From the NCBI GenBank assembly GCA_947381965.1, contig CANCXX010000012.1:1-64000 (forward strand): a DNA stretch of 64,000 nt. Direction: 5' to 3'. Source of the DNA: an uncultured bacterium (lineage in GTDB: Bacteria > Bacillota > Clostridia > Lachnospirales > Lachnospiraceae). Under the pieces are notes generated by a model that saw nothing but the letters and a program-made list of their open reading frames with translations, was not told where the DNA came from and ran no database searches. Below are positions 7,932 to 16,797 of the stretch, in pieces. Position numbers and translations under genes: made by a program. Numbering within the stretch: the stretch's first letter is position 1; each line of letters begins with the position of its first letter.

Positions 7932-8480
7932 ATGTCAATGAATGTAAACGGAATAAACAATGGCTCTTATATGCCCGTTCAAAAAAGGGAAAGCTCTAAA
8001 AAAAGAAACACGGCACCCAGTTTCCGGAACAGCTTTAACGGAGTCCATACTCTGGTGATGGGCGGCCTGTGTTCAAGAGGATTGGCCGATGGCGGCTGTG
8101 TCACGGTTTATAAGGCAGAGGGGTATAGTGCTGAAAATCCAATCATGCGGGTTGTCACCAGGGCGGCGGACGGGCAGGAGTATGAGCAGTTGATTGACCC
8201 TGCAAAGGTAGACCCGGCAAGTGCCACGAGAACGGAAATAGATGCACTGGCGGCATATTTGGTGGATGAGAAGAAACTGGACAGCATATCTGCACTAAGG
8301 GTAGGGGCAGGGGCGGATAAGGGGACGGAGAGTTTTTCTACCGCTTTTGCTGAAAAGAAGAATTTCTATGTCATTGCGGAAGAAATGATGAAGATGCAGT
8401 ATGAATGCCACAATCTTGCGGGCTATGCATCGTATCAGAAAATTCTAAGTGCGTTTGATGCGTTTATGGACAAAGACTGA
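7932..8480 (+). CDS. Uncharacterised soluble protein
   Basis: A 182-residue protein starting MSMNVNGINNGSYMPVQKR. ATG 7932 was chosen because GAAGGAGG lies seven bases upstream; a TTG further up overlaps that site. There is no signal peptide. It reads as a compact alpha/beta protein (VTVYKAEGYSAENPIMRVVT, QEYEQLIDPAKVDPASAT, TEIDALAAYLVDEKKL). The pattern of a polar Asn-rich start followed by a basic linker resembles the other soluble genes that follow LytTR systems here. Family and function are not recognised. It is followed by two hairpins that probably end the operon. Confidence 0.65.
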   Translation: MSMNVNGINNGSYMPVQKRESSKKRNTAPSFRNSFNGVHTLVMGGLCSRGLADGGCVTVYKAEGYSAENPIMRVVTRAADGQEYEQLIDPAKVDPASATRTEIDALAAYLVDEKKLDSISALRVGAGADKGTESFSTAFAEKKNFYVIAEEMMKMQYECHNLAGYASYQKILSAFDAFMDKD

Positions 8481-8526
8481 AATCGGGCAGCACACTGGAT
8501 ATGAAGATATAATCCATACCCGCTAT

Positions 8527-8619
8527 TTGGCGGAGGCGCAAAAATTACGCGCCTCTGCCAAGGCTAATTTGGAAGGAGGTAAAGGCCGGTATATTTGACA
8601 GGGGAAGCAGCCCTTCCCC
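8527..8619 (+). terminator. Two hairpins ending the first LytTR operon
   Basis: TTGGCGGAGGCGC pairs with GCGCCTCTGCCAA (8527-8562, one bulge on each side), and GGGGAAG pairs with CCTTCCCC (8601-8619) followed by TTAAATAG. Between them is an AAGGAGGT ribosome-binding-like sequence with no ORF behind it, so a small gene may have been lost. Confidence 0.5.
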
Positions 8620-8638
8620 TTAAATAGTAATTGTTTCA

Positions 8639-9230
8639 TTAAACAAGTGCATTTTCGCTCTGAAGGCGAAGCAGTTCTGCCTCAGTAAGTCCGGTAATCT
8701 CCATAATATCTACAATGTTAATATTGCGTCTTAGCATTTTTAATGCCATTTCCCGTGTTTTTTGATTTCCATATTCAATCTTTTCTTTTTCATACGGCTG
8801 CCCTAATTGCGTTATATGGATTCGCCTCCTTATCTGCTCCAGATATTTTCTGTCAATGAATTTGTCACTTGCAACGATTATGCCGGACAGGATGAATATC
8901 CGTTGTTCCTCATCCGGTATCTGTTTTGCCAGGTCCACTACCTTCTCCAGCATTTCCTGCTTCCCTTGGGAACCGGGAATTGCCAGAGGAAGAATAACCA
9001 GTTTCATCAGGTCATTATCTTCAAGCAGTGAGCCGAACTGGACTTTCCGGAAGATTGTATCAAATGCGGTCTTACCATCGATGTGGGAGAGGAACGCCTG
9101 ATCCATACGAAGAGTGATACAGTTGGTTTCAAATAATGATTCAGCACTTTTTACATCACCAGTATAAATAATAACCAGACGTAGATGAAAATCGTTCTTT
9201 TTTGGATAGTATTTTTCCATAACCCGTGCA
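8639..9230 (-). pseudogene. Rpn/PD-(D/E)XK transposase-family nuclease, C-terminal part
   Basis: The minus frame carries the second half of a recombination-promoting nuclease/putative transposase of the Rpn type: LRLVIIYTGDVKSAESLF, MKLVILPLAIPG, a helical middle (EEQRIFILSGIIVASDKFID), then a C-terminal helix-turn-helix-like end (NIVDIMEITGLTEAELLRL). The catalytic N-terminal half is absent: the frame runs straight into ligA sequence at about 9225-9235. About 200 of the usual 290-310 residues remain, so the product would lack the nuclease core. The two relics were joined by a deletion. Confidence 0.75.
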
Positions 9231-9985
9231 GATTGCTGCTCATAATGCTGCCAATCCCTTCCAGGCAGGTACAATCAAAGCGGTCCAGTGCAGCCAGCCT
9301 CAGCTCCCGCAGGCTGCCGTGGAAATGCCTGTCCAGTATCCTGCTGGCAGTCCTGCCGATCAGGGGGATATCCATTGCCACAAGGAAGCATACAAAGGTT
9401 GTGCAGCGGCTTTCGTTGATGGAAGCAATCAGGTTTTCATAGGATTTTTCACCAAAGCCCTCCAGTGCAATGCTCTCATCCTGGTAGCGGTCAAGGTGGT
9501 ACAAATACTGATAACCTTTTAAGGCACCGAGCCCATAAGCTGGTCCAGTGTTGCTTCGGAAAGTCCCTTGATGTTCATGGCTTTCTTTTCTGCGAAATGC
9601 ACGAATCTCTGAAGGATGCGGCTGCCACATTCCGGATTGTCACAGTGCAGTGTTTCCAATACGTCCCTTGCCGCCTGCCTGGAATAGGTACGTGCAGGCT
9701 GTCCACAGCAGGGACAAGTCTGCGGTATCATATTCTGATAGTTCCCGTGGTTCAGATTTTCCTCCACATGGGGGATGATTATGTTGCGCTTGGAAACCAG
9801 GATACGGCATCCGGATACAGCTTCAGGTTTTTGATAAAGGTCAGATTATGAAGGCTTGCCCTTGATACCTCACAGCCGTTGATTTCCACGGTGTCAAATA
9901 CTGCAACCGGTGCAATCTCACCGCTGCGTCCTGTCTGCCATTCGATAGAACAGAAGATGGTATTCGCCAGGAGGTTCAGTGACAT
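9225..9985 (-). pseudogene. ligA: NAD-dependent DNA ligase fragment
   Basis: Three overlapping minus-strand pieces give the middle-to-C-terminal part of LigA: an OB-fold piece (IEWQTGRSGEIAPVAVFDTV, SRASLHNLTFIKNL), a zinc-finger piece (CPCCGQPARTYSR, CDNPECGS), and a helix-hairpin-helix piece (YHLDRYQDESIALEGFGEKS, LVAMDIPLIGRTASR). A one-base loss near 9810 and another near 9540 break the frame. The adenylation domain and the BRCT end are missing. Because ligase is essential, a functional copy must be elsewhere; this is a second, decayed copy probably brought by mobile DNA. Confidence 0.85.
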
Positions 9986-10020
9986 TTACGGCATCCGGAA
10001 AGCATTTCGCAACAAACAGG

Positions 10021-10049
10021 TTGTTTGAATGAATCAGACAGACTATAAT
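10021..10049 (+). promoter_or_regulatory. Promoter of lipoprotein pair
   Basis: TTGTTT at 10021-10026 and TATAAT at 10044-10049 are 17 bases apart; the -35 is weak and the -10 perfect. CTGGAGGT precedes the start of the first lipoprotein gene. Confidence 0.5.
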
Positions 10050-10089
10050 AGCTGTTATTTCTATAAATAACCTGGAGGTAAGAAATTTT

Positions 10090-10647
10090 ATGAAACTGAA
10101 AAAGGCAATGATATTGTTTGGCGTTGTCTGCATATTGAACACAATGATTGCAGGATGCGGTTCCGGTTCTGAATCTGCTGCTAAAACAGAAGAAAGTCAA
10201 ACAGGCGAAGCACTATCGGAGGAATTAAATGATGCATCATTAAAAGAGCTGGATGGGAACACGGAGGAGCCACAGGAAAATACGGTAGGAAAATGGCAGG
10301 TTTTAGAGCAGGATGTTGCAGCTGCAGTCGATGCGGATTTTTTAGGTAAGGTTCGGAAGATGGAGGAGGACTCATTTTTCATCGTTGAGAGGAAAGTAAA
10401 AATTCTTGATGACGGTTCCATAATATACAGTTCTCCAAGCTCCGATGCGGATATTCCCGATTCCCAGTTGATTCATGTAGTTTTTGAAGAAGATACTCAT
10501 TTTTATTTGAAAGACACTGATGAAAATGGAGAAGGCTATGGGAACGAAGAGGCCGGGTTTCAGGATTTGAAAGAGTACATGTCCGTTGAAATGAAAGGCA
10601 GCTTTAAAAATGATGAATTTCATGCTACAGAAATACGGTTCTTTTAG
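10090..10647 (+). CDS. Lipoprotein, uncharacterised
   Basis: A 185-residue precursor with a lipoprotein signal (MKLKKAMILFGVVCILNT) and lipobox IAGC, cleaved before Cys23. An acidic, Ser/Glu/Thr-rich linker (about 25-68) is followed by a small domain (about 75-185) with DADFLGKVRKMEEDSFFIVE and a hydrophilic end (SVEMKGSFKNDEFHATEIRF), which has the look of a small beta-barrel fold. It would be anchored on the outer face of the membrane. It forms a pair with the next gene, which has the same layout. No function can be assigned. Confidence 0.75.
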   Translation: MKLKKAMILFGVVCILNTMIAGCGSGSESAAKTEESQTGEALSEELNDASLKELDGNTEEPQENTVGKWQVLEQDVAAAVDADFLGKVRKMEEDSFFIVERKVKILDDGSIIYSSPSSDADIPDSQLIHVVFEEDTHFYLKDTDENGEGYGNEEAGFQDLKEYMSVEMKGSFKNDEFHATEIRFF

Positions 10648-10665
10648 AAAAAGAGGAGAAAGATT

Positions 10666-11169
10666 ATGAAAAGGAAATGTATTCTGATATTTATGATCGT
10701 TTTGGCGATGGGGATGACCGCCTGCTCGTCCGAATCAAAAGGGGATTCCGTATCTGTAGAGACTGATTCCCGGCAGGAAACGGATAGGGAAGAAACTGCA
10801 GATACGAAAACGACAGAAACAGAAACGAATGATGTGGAACTGCCAAAGCCGGAGATTACAGAAGAGAATAGAAAAGCTTCTCCGGAAGACGAAGAAAACA
10901 CAGTGTGCGATCCCATTGCCGGAATTGTTGAAAAGTATGAAGGTAACACAATCACAATCAAAAACCCGGATGATGACATGCTCTATTATTTTTCCACGGA
11001 GAATGCCCAGATACTGGAAGGATTTTCTACGGAGAGTGCTCAGGAAGCAGAAGGGGAACCCTCGATTGCCGTGGGCGATAAAGTAGAGATCAGTTACCGT
11101 GGTCTGATTGATTTTGATGAAAAGCATCCAAGTGAAGCAGTAAAAATCGTAGTGATCACAGCTGAATAA
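10666..11169 (+). CDS. Lipoprotein, uncharacterised, paired with previous
   Basis: A 167-residue precursor with signal MKRKCILIFMIVLAMG and lipobox MTAC (Cys20). A Thr/Glu-rich linker (about 25-70) leads to a small domain (about 78-167) with DPIAGIVEKYEGNTITIKNP and IAVGDKVEISYRGLID, again suggesting a small beta-barrel similar in plan to the upstream lipoprotein. It is 18 bases downstream of that gene with an AGAGGAG ribosome binding site. It is probably a paralogue by architecture rather than clear sequence identity. Function is not recognised. Confidence 0.75.
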   Translation: MKRKCILIFMIVLAMGMTACSSESKGDSVSVETDSRQETDREETADTKTTETETNDVELPKPEITEENRKASPEDEENTVCDPIAGIVEKYEGNTITIKNPDDDMLYYFSTENAQILEGFSTESAQEAEGEPSIAVGDKVEISYRGLIDFDEKHPSEAVKIVVITAE

Positions 11170-11233
11170 ATTTACTGATACAGAAAATGTTTACAAAAAC
11201 CAAATTTAAATATCTACATAGCCATATACAAAG

Positions 11234-11262
11234 ATCCCCTCGCTAAGGCAATGGGATTTTTG
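11234..11262 (+). terminator. Weak hairpin with T tract after lipoproteins
   Basis: ATCCC (11234-11238) pairs with GGGAT (11253-11257), with TTTTTG following. A short stem, so a weak candidate. Confidence 0.35.
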
Positions 11263-11345
11263 TAATTCTGTTGACAGCTGCTTCATGATATCTTGTACTA
11301 TATTTGTATATATAAAACAGTATAAGGCAGAAAGGCGGTGATGGT

Positions 11346-11564
11346 TTGGAGTCTGTTGTAAGTAATAAGGCAAGTCGTCCTCTGTATGAGCAAATTGCGT
11401 TGCAGATAAAAACACAGATTATGAGCGGCGAACTGAAGGCTGGGGAAGCGCTTCTATCTATCCGCTCCCTTGCAAAATCACTGCAGATCAGTGTTCTGGC
11501 CGTGCAGAAGACATATGATATTTTGCAGGAAGATGGTTATATTGAAACGACAGCCAGTCCATGA
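11346..11564 (+). pseudogene. GntR family regulator, truncated
   Basis: This is the N-terminal 72 residues of a YtrA/YhcF-type GntR protein: RPLYEQIALQIKTQIMSGEL, then LSIRSLAKSLQISVLAVQKT and EDGYIETT, where the frame passes into ASP and a stop. The rest of the wing (GxGTFV) and the helical tail are missing, so it cannot bind DNA normally. It has a TTG start. A TTGACA at 11271 and an AT-rich symmetrical region before the gene suggest the original promoter and operator remain. It may once have controlled an ABC operon now lost; an OmpR-type system follows. Confidence 0.75.
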
Positions 11565-11713
11565 ATGACTGTGTGCCCATCAAAAAGATTTATGGGATTT
11601 AAATAGAGAATTATTCCGGAAAGAAATCCGGGCATAGGATGAAAAAATTGTCTGCTGTAACATTTCGCGGACATTTGCTTGTTATACTATATAAAAAAGC
11701 AAGGAGTGTGGAT

Positions 11714-12403
11714 ATGAAAAAGATTTTACTGGTAGAGGACGATGACCTTTTAAATAAAACGCTGACCTATAACTTGATTTCTGAAGGTTATGATACCATA
11801 TCAGCTCTGAATGCAGGCACAGCCGCCGAGTTACTGACGCAGACGGAATATGACCTGGTACTTCTGGATATTAACCTGCCAGATGGCAGCGGCTATGACC
11901 TGTGCAGGCTCATAAAGCCGGAGAACCCTGACACGCTGGTGATCTTCCTGACGGCCAACGACCAGGAGAGCGACCAGATCCGGGGGTATGAAGTGGGGGC
12001 GGTGGATTATATCACCAAGCCCTTTTCCATTGGGGCGCTGCTGCGGAAAATACGGGCCATGTTCGCTATGCTGGAACACCGGGGGCTGGCAAAGGATTTC
12101 TATGATGACGGCAGGCTGTTTTTGGACTTTTCAGAGCAGTCCGCTGCGCTGAATGGGAAGCTCCTTACCCTCTCCCCCATGGAGTATAAGATGCTGTATC
12201 TGTTCTGCAAAAACCCCAAACAGATTCTGACCAGGCAGCGGCTTTTGGAACGGCTGTGGGATGCGGAGGAAAACTATGTGGACGAACACACCCTGACAAC
12301 CTCCATCAGCCGTATCCGGGGCAAGATAGAGGCTGATGGTGACACTTACATCAAGACAATTTACGGAATTGGGTATCAGTGGACAGGAGGCGAGAGAAAA
12401 TGA
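11714..12403 (+). CDS. OmpR-family response regulator
   Basis: A 229-residue regulator. The receiver domain (1-115) has ILLVEDDDLL, LVLLDINLPDGSG (phospho-acceptor Asp) and DYITKPFS. The winged-helix domain (about 130-229) has LTLSPMEYKMLYLF, RQRLLERLWD and IKTIYGIGYQW. The ATG at 11714 follows AAGGAGTG; a longer frame upstream has no ribosome binding site. TATACT lies at 11684-11689. The short direct repeat CATTT-N6-CATTT just upstream could be its own site. Its stop overlaps the kinase start (ATGA). Together with the kinase and FtsX exporter downstream it forms a Bce-type envelope stress/peptide resistance unit. Confidence 0.92.
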   Translation: MKKILLVEDDDLLNKTLTYNLISEGYDTISALNAGTAAELLTQTEYDLVLLDINLPDGSGYDLCRLIKPENPDTLVIFLTANDQESDQIRGYEVGAVDYITKPFSIGALLRKIRAMFAMLEHRGLAKDFYDDGRLFLDFSEQSAALNGKLLTLSPMEYKMLYLFCKNPKQILTRQRLLERLWDAEENYVDEHTLTTSISRIRGKIEADGDTYIKTIYGIGYQWTGGERK

Positions 12404-13431
12404 ATCTGGGGAAATTCTCTGTAAAAAGGATATTCCTGCTGGCATACGGTGGGATGGCAGTTTCCATGCTGGCCATCTGCATGGTTCTCTTATGGATAAC
12501 AGGACAGATGTGGATGCTGATTGGGAGCATGATGCTGATGCTCTGCGCTTTTGCCTGGATGTTCCTTTTGACGGTTGCTTTTGGCAAACGGCTTTCCGTA
12601 TTTACCAGGGAATTGTGCCAGACAATGGATCAGATGATAAGCGGAAGCGGAGAGCCTGTGCGTGCTGCGGACAGTGAAACACTCTTTGCCCGTATCAGCT
12701 ACCGTCTGTCCCGGCTGTACGATATCATGCAGGAGAACCGGCGAGAGGCGTCCGAGGAACGGCAGGAGCTGCAGATGCTGGTGTCGGATGTTTCCCATCA
12801 GGTGAAAACACCGGTAAGCAATCTGAAAATGGTGACGGATACGCTGCTTTCAAAGTCTGTCACAGAAGAAGAACAGCGGGAGTTCCTTAAGGGCATCCGG
12901 AATCAGACGGACAAGCTGGAGTTTCTTTTTCAGGCCCTTGTGAAAACCTCCCGATTGGAAACCGGGGCAATCCGGCTGGAAAAGAAAGACGCACTGCTGA
13001 TCGATACGCTGGCGATGGCCTGCGGCGGTATTGTATATGCAGCGGAGAAAAAGGAAATTTGCGTAACGGTGGACTGTCCGGATGACCTGTGCCTTTCCCA
13101 TGACAGCAAGTGGACGGCGGAAGCCGTGTTTAACCTGCTGGACAACGCTGTGAAATACACCCCTGTTGGCGGCAAAATTGTTGTAACCGTTGAGCAATGG
13201 GAAATGTATGCAAAAGTGAATGTTGCAGATACAGGCAAAGGCATTTCTGAAAGCAATCAAGCCGCAATCTTCCGGCGATTCTATCGGGAAGATGGGGTAC
13301 ACAATAAAGCGGGTGTCGGTATAGGGCTATACCTGGCGCGGAAAATTATCACCATGCAGGGTGGCTATATCAAGTTGTCGTCTGAAGTTGGAAAAGGGTC
13401 TGTTTTTTCTATTTTCCTTCCTATCCGATAA
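12400..13431 (+). CDS. Sensor histidine kinase (short extracellular loop)
   Basis: A 343-residue kinase with two membrane helices close together at about residues 9-30 and 36-58 and almost no extracellular loop, as in intramembrane-sensing BceS-like kinases. The HisKA box is SDVSHQVKTPVSNL (His at about 139). The ATPase domain has FNLLDNAVKY, DTGKGIS and GVGIGLYLARKI. ATG 12400 was chosen over an upstream in-frame ATG because AGGAGGCGAG precedes it and it overlaps the regulator stop. Such kinases usually receive their signal from the partner FtsX permease encoded next door. Confidence 0.92.
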   Translation: MNLGKFSVKRIFLLAYGGMAVSMLAICMVLLWITGQMWMLIGSMMLMLCAFAWMFLLTVAFGKRLSVFTRELCQTMDQMISGSGEPVRAADSETLFARISYRLSRLYDIMQENRREASEERQELQMLVSDVSHQVKTPVSNLKMVTDTLLSKSVTEEEQREFLKGIRNQTDKLEFLFQALVKTSRLETGAIRLEKKDALLIDTLAMACGGIVYAAEKKEICVTVDCPDDLCLSHDSKWTAEAVFNLLDNAVKYTPVGGKIVVTVEQWEMYAKVNVADTGKGISESNQAAIFRRFYREDGVHNKAGVGIGLYLARKIITMQGGYIKLSSEVGKGSVFSIFLPIR

Positions 13432-13481
13432 TTTTTATAGCCTTATCAACAAGCGGACAGCCTTGAAAGGAGCTTTTTATT

Positions 13482-14201
13482 ATGAGCATTTTGCAGACCA
13501 TTGACCTGAAAAAGTATTACGGCACCGAGCCAAACATCACCCGCGCCTTAGATGGCGTCAACTTCTCTGTGGAGCAGGGGGAATTTGTAGCGGTGGTTGG
13601 AATGTCCGGCAGCGGCAAGTCTACCTTACTCAACATGATGGGCGGGCTGGACACTCCCACGTCTGGCAGCGTCATTGTTCGGAAATCGGAATTAGCAAAG
13701 AAAAATGACGAAGAACTGGCAATTTTTCGCCGCCGCAATATTGGCTTCATCTTCCAGAACTATAATCTTGTCCCTATTCTGGACGTCTATGAAAACATTG
13801 TTCTGCCTGTGGAGCTGGACGGCGACACGGTAGATCAGAGATTTATGGACGAGATCGTCGGTATACTGGCCTTAGACGACAAACTAAAAAATATGCCTGA
13901 CAATCTCTCCGGCGGACAGCAGCAACGTGTGGCTATCGCCCGTGCCCTGATCACCAAACCGGCCATCATCCTGGCCGATGAACCTACCGGAAATCTGGAT
14001 TCCAGGACCAGCGCCGATGTGTTGGGGCTTTTAAAGCGTATCAGCAGGTCGTTTAATCAGACCATTGTTATGATTACCCACAATAATGAGATTGCTCAGC
14101 TTGCTGACCAAATCGTAAGGATTGAGGACGGCAGAATTGTTGGAGGTGAAAGGCAGACGCTGCCTCGTAAAGGAGGTGACGGACATGACATGGCCTTTTG
14201 A
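13482..14201 (+). CDS. ABC transporter ATP-binding protein (MacB/BceA type)
   Basis: A 239-residue ATPase with Walker [14 protein letters not shown]-loop [10 protein letters not shown], signature [15 protein letters not shown], Walker [13 protein letters not shown] and switch MITHNN. It belongs to the LolD/MacB/BceA group that works with FtsX-type permeases. It begins 50 bases after the kinase stop behind GAAAGGAGC and overlaps the permease gene by 17 bases. The inferred role is moving or dislodging an envelope-active peptide or lipid rather than nutrient import. Confidence 0.93.
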   Translation: MSILQTIDLKKYYGTEPNITRALDGVNFSVEQGEFVAVVGMSGSGKSTLLNMMGGLDTPTSGSVIVRKSELAKKNDEELAIFRRRNIGFIFQNYNLVPILDVYENIVLPVELDGDTVDQRFMDEIVGILALDDKLKNMPDNLSGGQQQRVAIARALITKPAIILADEPTGNLDSRTSADVLGLLKRISRSFNQTIVMITHNNEIAQLADQIVRIEDGRIVGGERQTLPRKGGDGHDMAF

Positions 14202-16557
14202 AAATGATACTGACGCTATTGTGAAAAAACTTGCGAAGCGCAGCCTGGCAAGCGAGAAGCGCCGGAACCTGATGGTGGTGGTTGCCGTCGCTCTAGCGGC
14301 GTTCCTGGTTTGTTTGTCATCGGTACTATCCGTTTCGATTGCACAGATCCAGCGTAATCAGGTGGCAGATACTTATGAAGCGGTTTTCAGCGGTATTGAC
14401 GCATCCGGGGTTGCGGCTTTGAAAGAGCGGCCGGAGTTTGCCCGCGTGGGCGAATACTATCTGTTGGTCCAGGAGCATTCCAGGCAGGGATACAATGCCT
14501 CTTATGTGTACTGTGACAGTGACATGATGTATATTGCCCGCAGCCAAATGGAGCTGGTAAAAGGAGAACTCCCGGCACAGGCGAATGAAGTCGCTGTCAG
14601 CGAATATTTTCTCTCTGCTTACGGTTTGGGTGCCAAAATCGGTGAGACGGTTCGAATGGATACCGAGAGCTTTCATGGCGACTATACCGTGACAGGCATC
14701 CTGTCTAATGTGGGAGAAAAGGAAGCGAATATATGTGCCATTGTGGTTTCCAAAGCAGCCTTGACGCAATGGGCCGGATTTGACTCTGCAGGATACCGTG
14801 CTTATGTGCATTTCAAAAATGACAGGCAGTTTGATCAAGGGACTATGACTGCCCGTTGCCGGGAGATCGCCGCACAGTTTGGCTCTCCCCATGTGGGAAT
14901 GAACAGCAGTTATTTTGCTTCTAATTCCAAGTCCATTGACTTTGTGACCATCTTCGGCATATCCGCCCTTGTGCTGGCCGGCGGATATGTAGTCATCCAG
15001 AGTATTTTCCGTATTTCTGTGAATGACAAAATACAAAGCTATGGACAGCTCCGCACCATCGGCGCAACATCCAAACAGCTCCGGCGTATCGTGAAAAAGG
15101 AAATCCGGCGGCTGGGCGGCATTGGGATTTTGATTGGCCTCCTGCTGGGTGTGGGCGGCGGCATTCTCCTGTTCCCTAAAGGGTTTCATGGGGCTTATTA
15201 TGGGGCAGCTGTGCTTCTGACTGTAGTAGTCTGTTGGCTCATGGTATCCGTTTCCGTTCACAGACCGGTGAAAATAGCTGCAGGCATCTCACCGCTGGAG
15301 GCCATGCGTTTTTCCGCAGGGCAGGAAAAGGCTCGCAGCAGGAAGAAACATCGGAAACTAAGTCCTGTATCTATGGGATTTGCAAATTTTGGGCGCGACC
15401 GCAAGAAGTCAGTGAGTATTGTCGTATCCTTAAGCCTGGGCGGAATCCTTCTTCTGGTAGTGTCTTCCATGGTCCTGACACGCTCGCCGGAGCAGGCTGC
15501 AAGGCTGTTTTTCCCGGATGGAGATTATAAGCTCTATCTGTCCTCAGAGCAGCCGGAGGAAGAGATTATGGCTGCAGGCAATCCGCTGAATGAAAACTTA
15601 AGGCAGGAGCTCCTTTCTATAGACGGGGTAACAGATGTGTTGGTTACCCGCCGGTCTTTGCACGCAAAATTCGGAACTTCCGAAAGTGCCGAAGCCGGTA
15701 TGTGCGACATGTTGACGGACTCAAACTGCATGGATGTAGAGGCTGCGCTGGTATCCGGCGCCATGCCGTCGGATACCCACAGTATCCTTCTGAGTACGAG
15801 TTATCAGAAGCACCATGCCGATATGGATGTTGGGTCTATCATGGAGCTGATTCTGGGTCAGGAAACTGTGACAGTTACCATATCCGGACTGTTTGATGCG
15901 TCGAAGACGGCAAACGGACATGGTGCGCTTGCCATGGATTCCGCGGGCCTGTTTGCGCCGGAAGAACTGTTTCGTGAGCTTCATCCTGAAATTGAAAGCT
16001 TTGACTATTCCTGGAGCATTGTCAATGACCCGAAAAAAGCAGAATCTGTGGAAAGCAGCTTGCAGGAGATAGTATCTGGACGCAGCAATCTTGGAATGGA
16101 TACCATAACCACACATATCGAATATGAGAAAATGCAGAACAGCATTATTTTTGGAAGTTTGCAGGCTCTTTCCTGGCTGCTCTTCCTGTTTGGCGTTGTC
16201 AATCTGATCAATACGACGCTTTCCAACCAGATGTCCCGGAAGCGGGAGAACAGTATCCTGCGCTCCGTTGGTCTGACCGGGAAGCAGTTGTGCCGGATGA
16301 GCGTCACTGAGGGGATGTGCTATGCGCTTTTTGCGGCGCTTACGGTCTTAATCCTGGGGCTGCCGCTTTCCATGGTAATCTGTGGGGAAGTAAGTAAAAA
16401 ATCCTTTGCAGGTGCGGTTGTCCCATATCAGTTCCCTTTTCTGGAAATGGGGCTGTTTCTCTTTGTGCTGTTTGGCATGGAGGTGCTCCTGTCTGTTTGG
16501 ATGGTACGCAGGCAGAAAAAGCAATCCCTGGTAGAACAGATGCGGGCACAAGGGTAA
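14185..16557 (+). CDS. FtsX-type ABC permease
   Basis: A 790-residue permease with two FtsX domains. The first helix is at about residues 32-54. A large extracellular part follows, then three helices at about 253-385, the conserved SYGQLRTIGATSKQL motif, a second half starting near 415 (KKSVSIVVSLSLGGILLL), and a final FtsX block (NTTLSNQMSRKRENSILRSV) with three helices to the end. The start ATG 14185 follows AAAGGAGGTGAC and lies inside the ATPase gene. It is the membrane partner of that ATPase and the probable sensor for the adjacent kinase. Confidence 0.92.
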   Translation: MTWPFENDTDAIVKKLAKRSLASEKRRNLMVVVAVALAAFLVCLSSVLSVSIAQIQRNQVADTYEAVFSGIDASGVAALKERPEFARVGEYYLLVQEHSRQGYNASYVYCDSDMMYIARSQMELVKGELPAQANEVAVSEYFLSAYGLGAKIGETVRMDTESFHGDYTVTGILSNVGEKEANICAIVVSKAALTQWAGFDSAGYRAYVHFKNDRQFDQGTMTARCREIAAQFGSPHVGMNSSYFASNSKSIDFVTIFGISALVLAGGYVVIQSIFRISVNDKIQSYGQLRTIGATSKQLRRIVKKEIRRLGGIGILIGLLLGVGGGILLFPKGFHGAYYGAAVLLTVVVCWLMVSVSVHRPVKIAAGISPLEAMRFSAGQEKARSRKKHRKLSPVSMGFANFGRDRKKSVSIVVSLSLGGILLLVVSSMVLTRSPEQAARLFFPDGDYKLYLSSEQPEEEIMAAGNPLNENLRQELLSIDGVTDVLVTRRSLHAKFGTSESAEAGMCDMLTDSNCMDVEAALVSGAMPSDTHSILLSTSYQKHHADMDVGSIMELILGQETVTVTISGLFDASKTANGHGALAMDSAGLFAPEELFRELHPEIESFDYSWSIVNDPKKAESVESSLQEIVSGRSNLGMDTITTHIEYEKMQNSIIFGSLQALSWLLFLFGVVNLINTTLSNQMSRKRENSILRSVGLTGKQLCRMSVTEGMCYALFAALTVLILGLPLSMVICGEVSKKSFAGAVVPYQFPFLEMGLFLFVLFGMEVLLSVWMVRRQKKQSLVEQMRAQG

Positions 16558-16577
16558 AATTGATAGATTTTATACAG

Positions 16578-16609
16578 CATTTCGCGGCAACAGATAAACA
16601 TTTCACAGC
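16578..16609 (+). promoter_or_regulatory. CATTTCrCrG direct repeats upstream of second LytTR gene
   Basis: CATTTCGCGGC at 16578 and CATTTCACAGC at 16599 are spaced 21 bases, two helical turns, as LytTR dimers prefer. A related CATTTCGCGGACATTT occurs before the OmpR-type regulator at about 11661. A TATAAT is found at about 16641. It is a regulator-site candidate only. Confidence 0.35.
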
Positions 16610-16797
16610 AATTATATTGTTTTGATATTTTTGGCAGGCTATAATAAAATGTCAAATTATGGCGGCGGCAAAAGTTTATCTTTTTCCGCTGACGATATAA
16701 TGAGCGTTAGAGGGAAAAATGTGCCTGCACATTTGGCAAGCGGCGAATGACGATCATGAATCATAGATTCATGATCTAATGGCGAGGAGGTGGCCCA

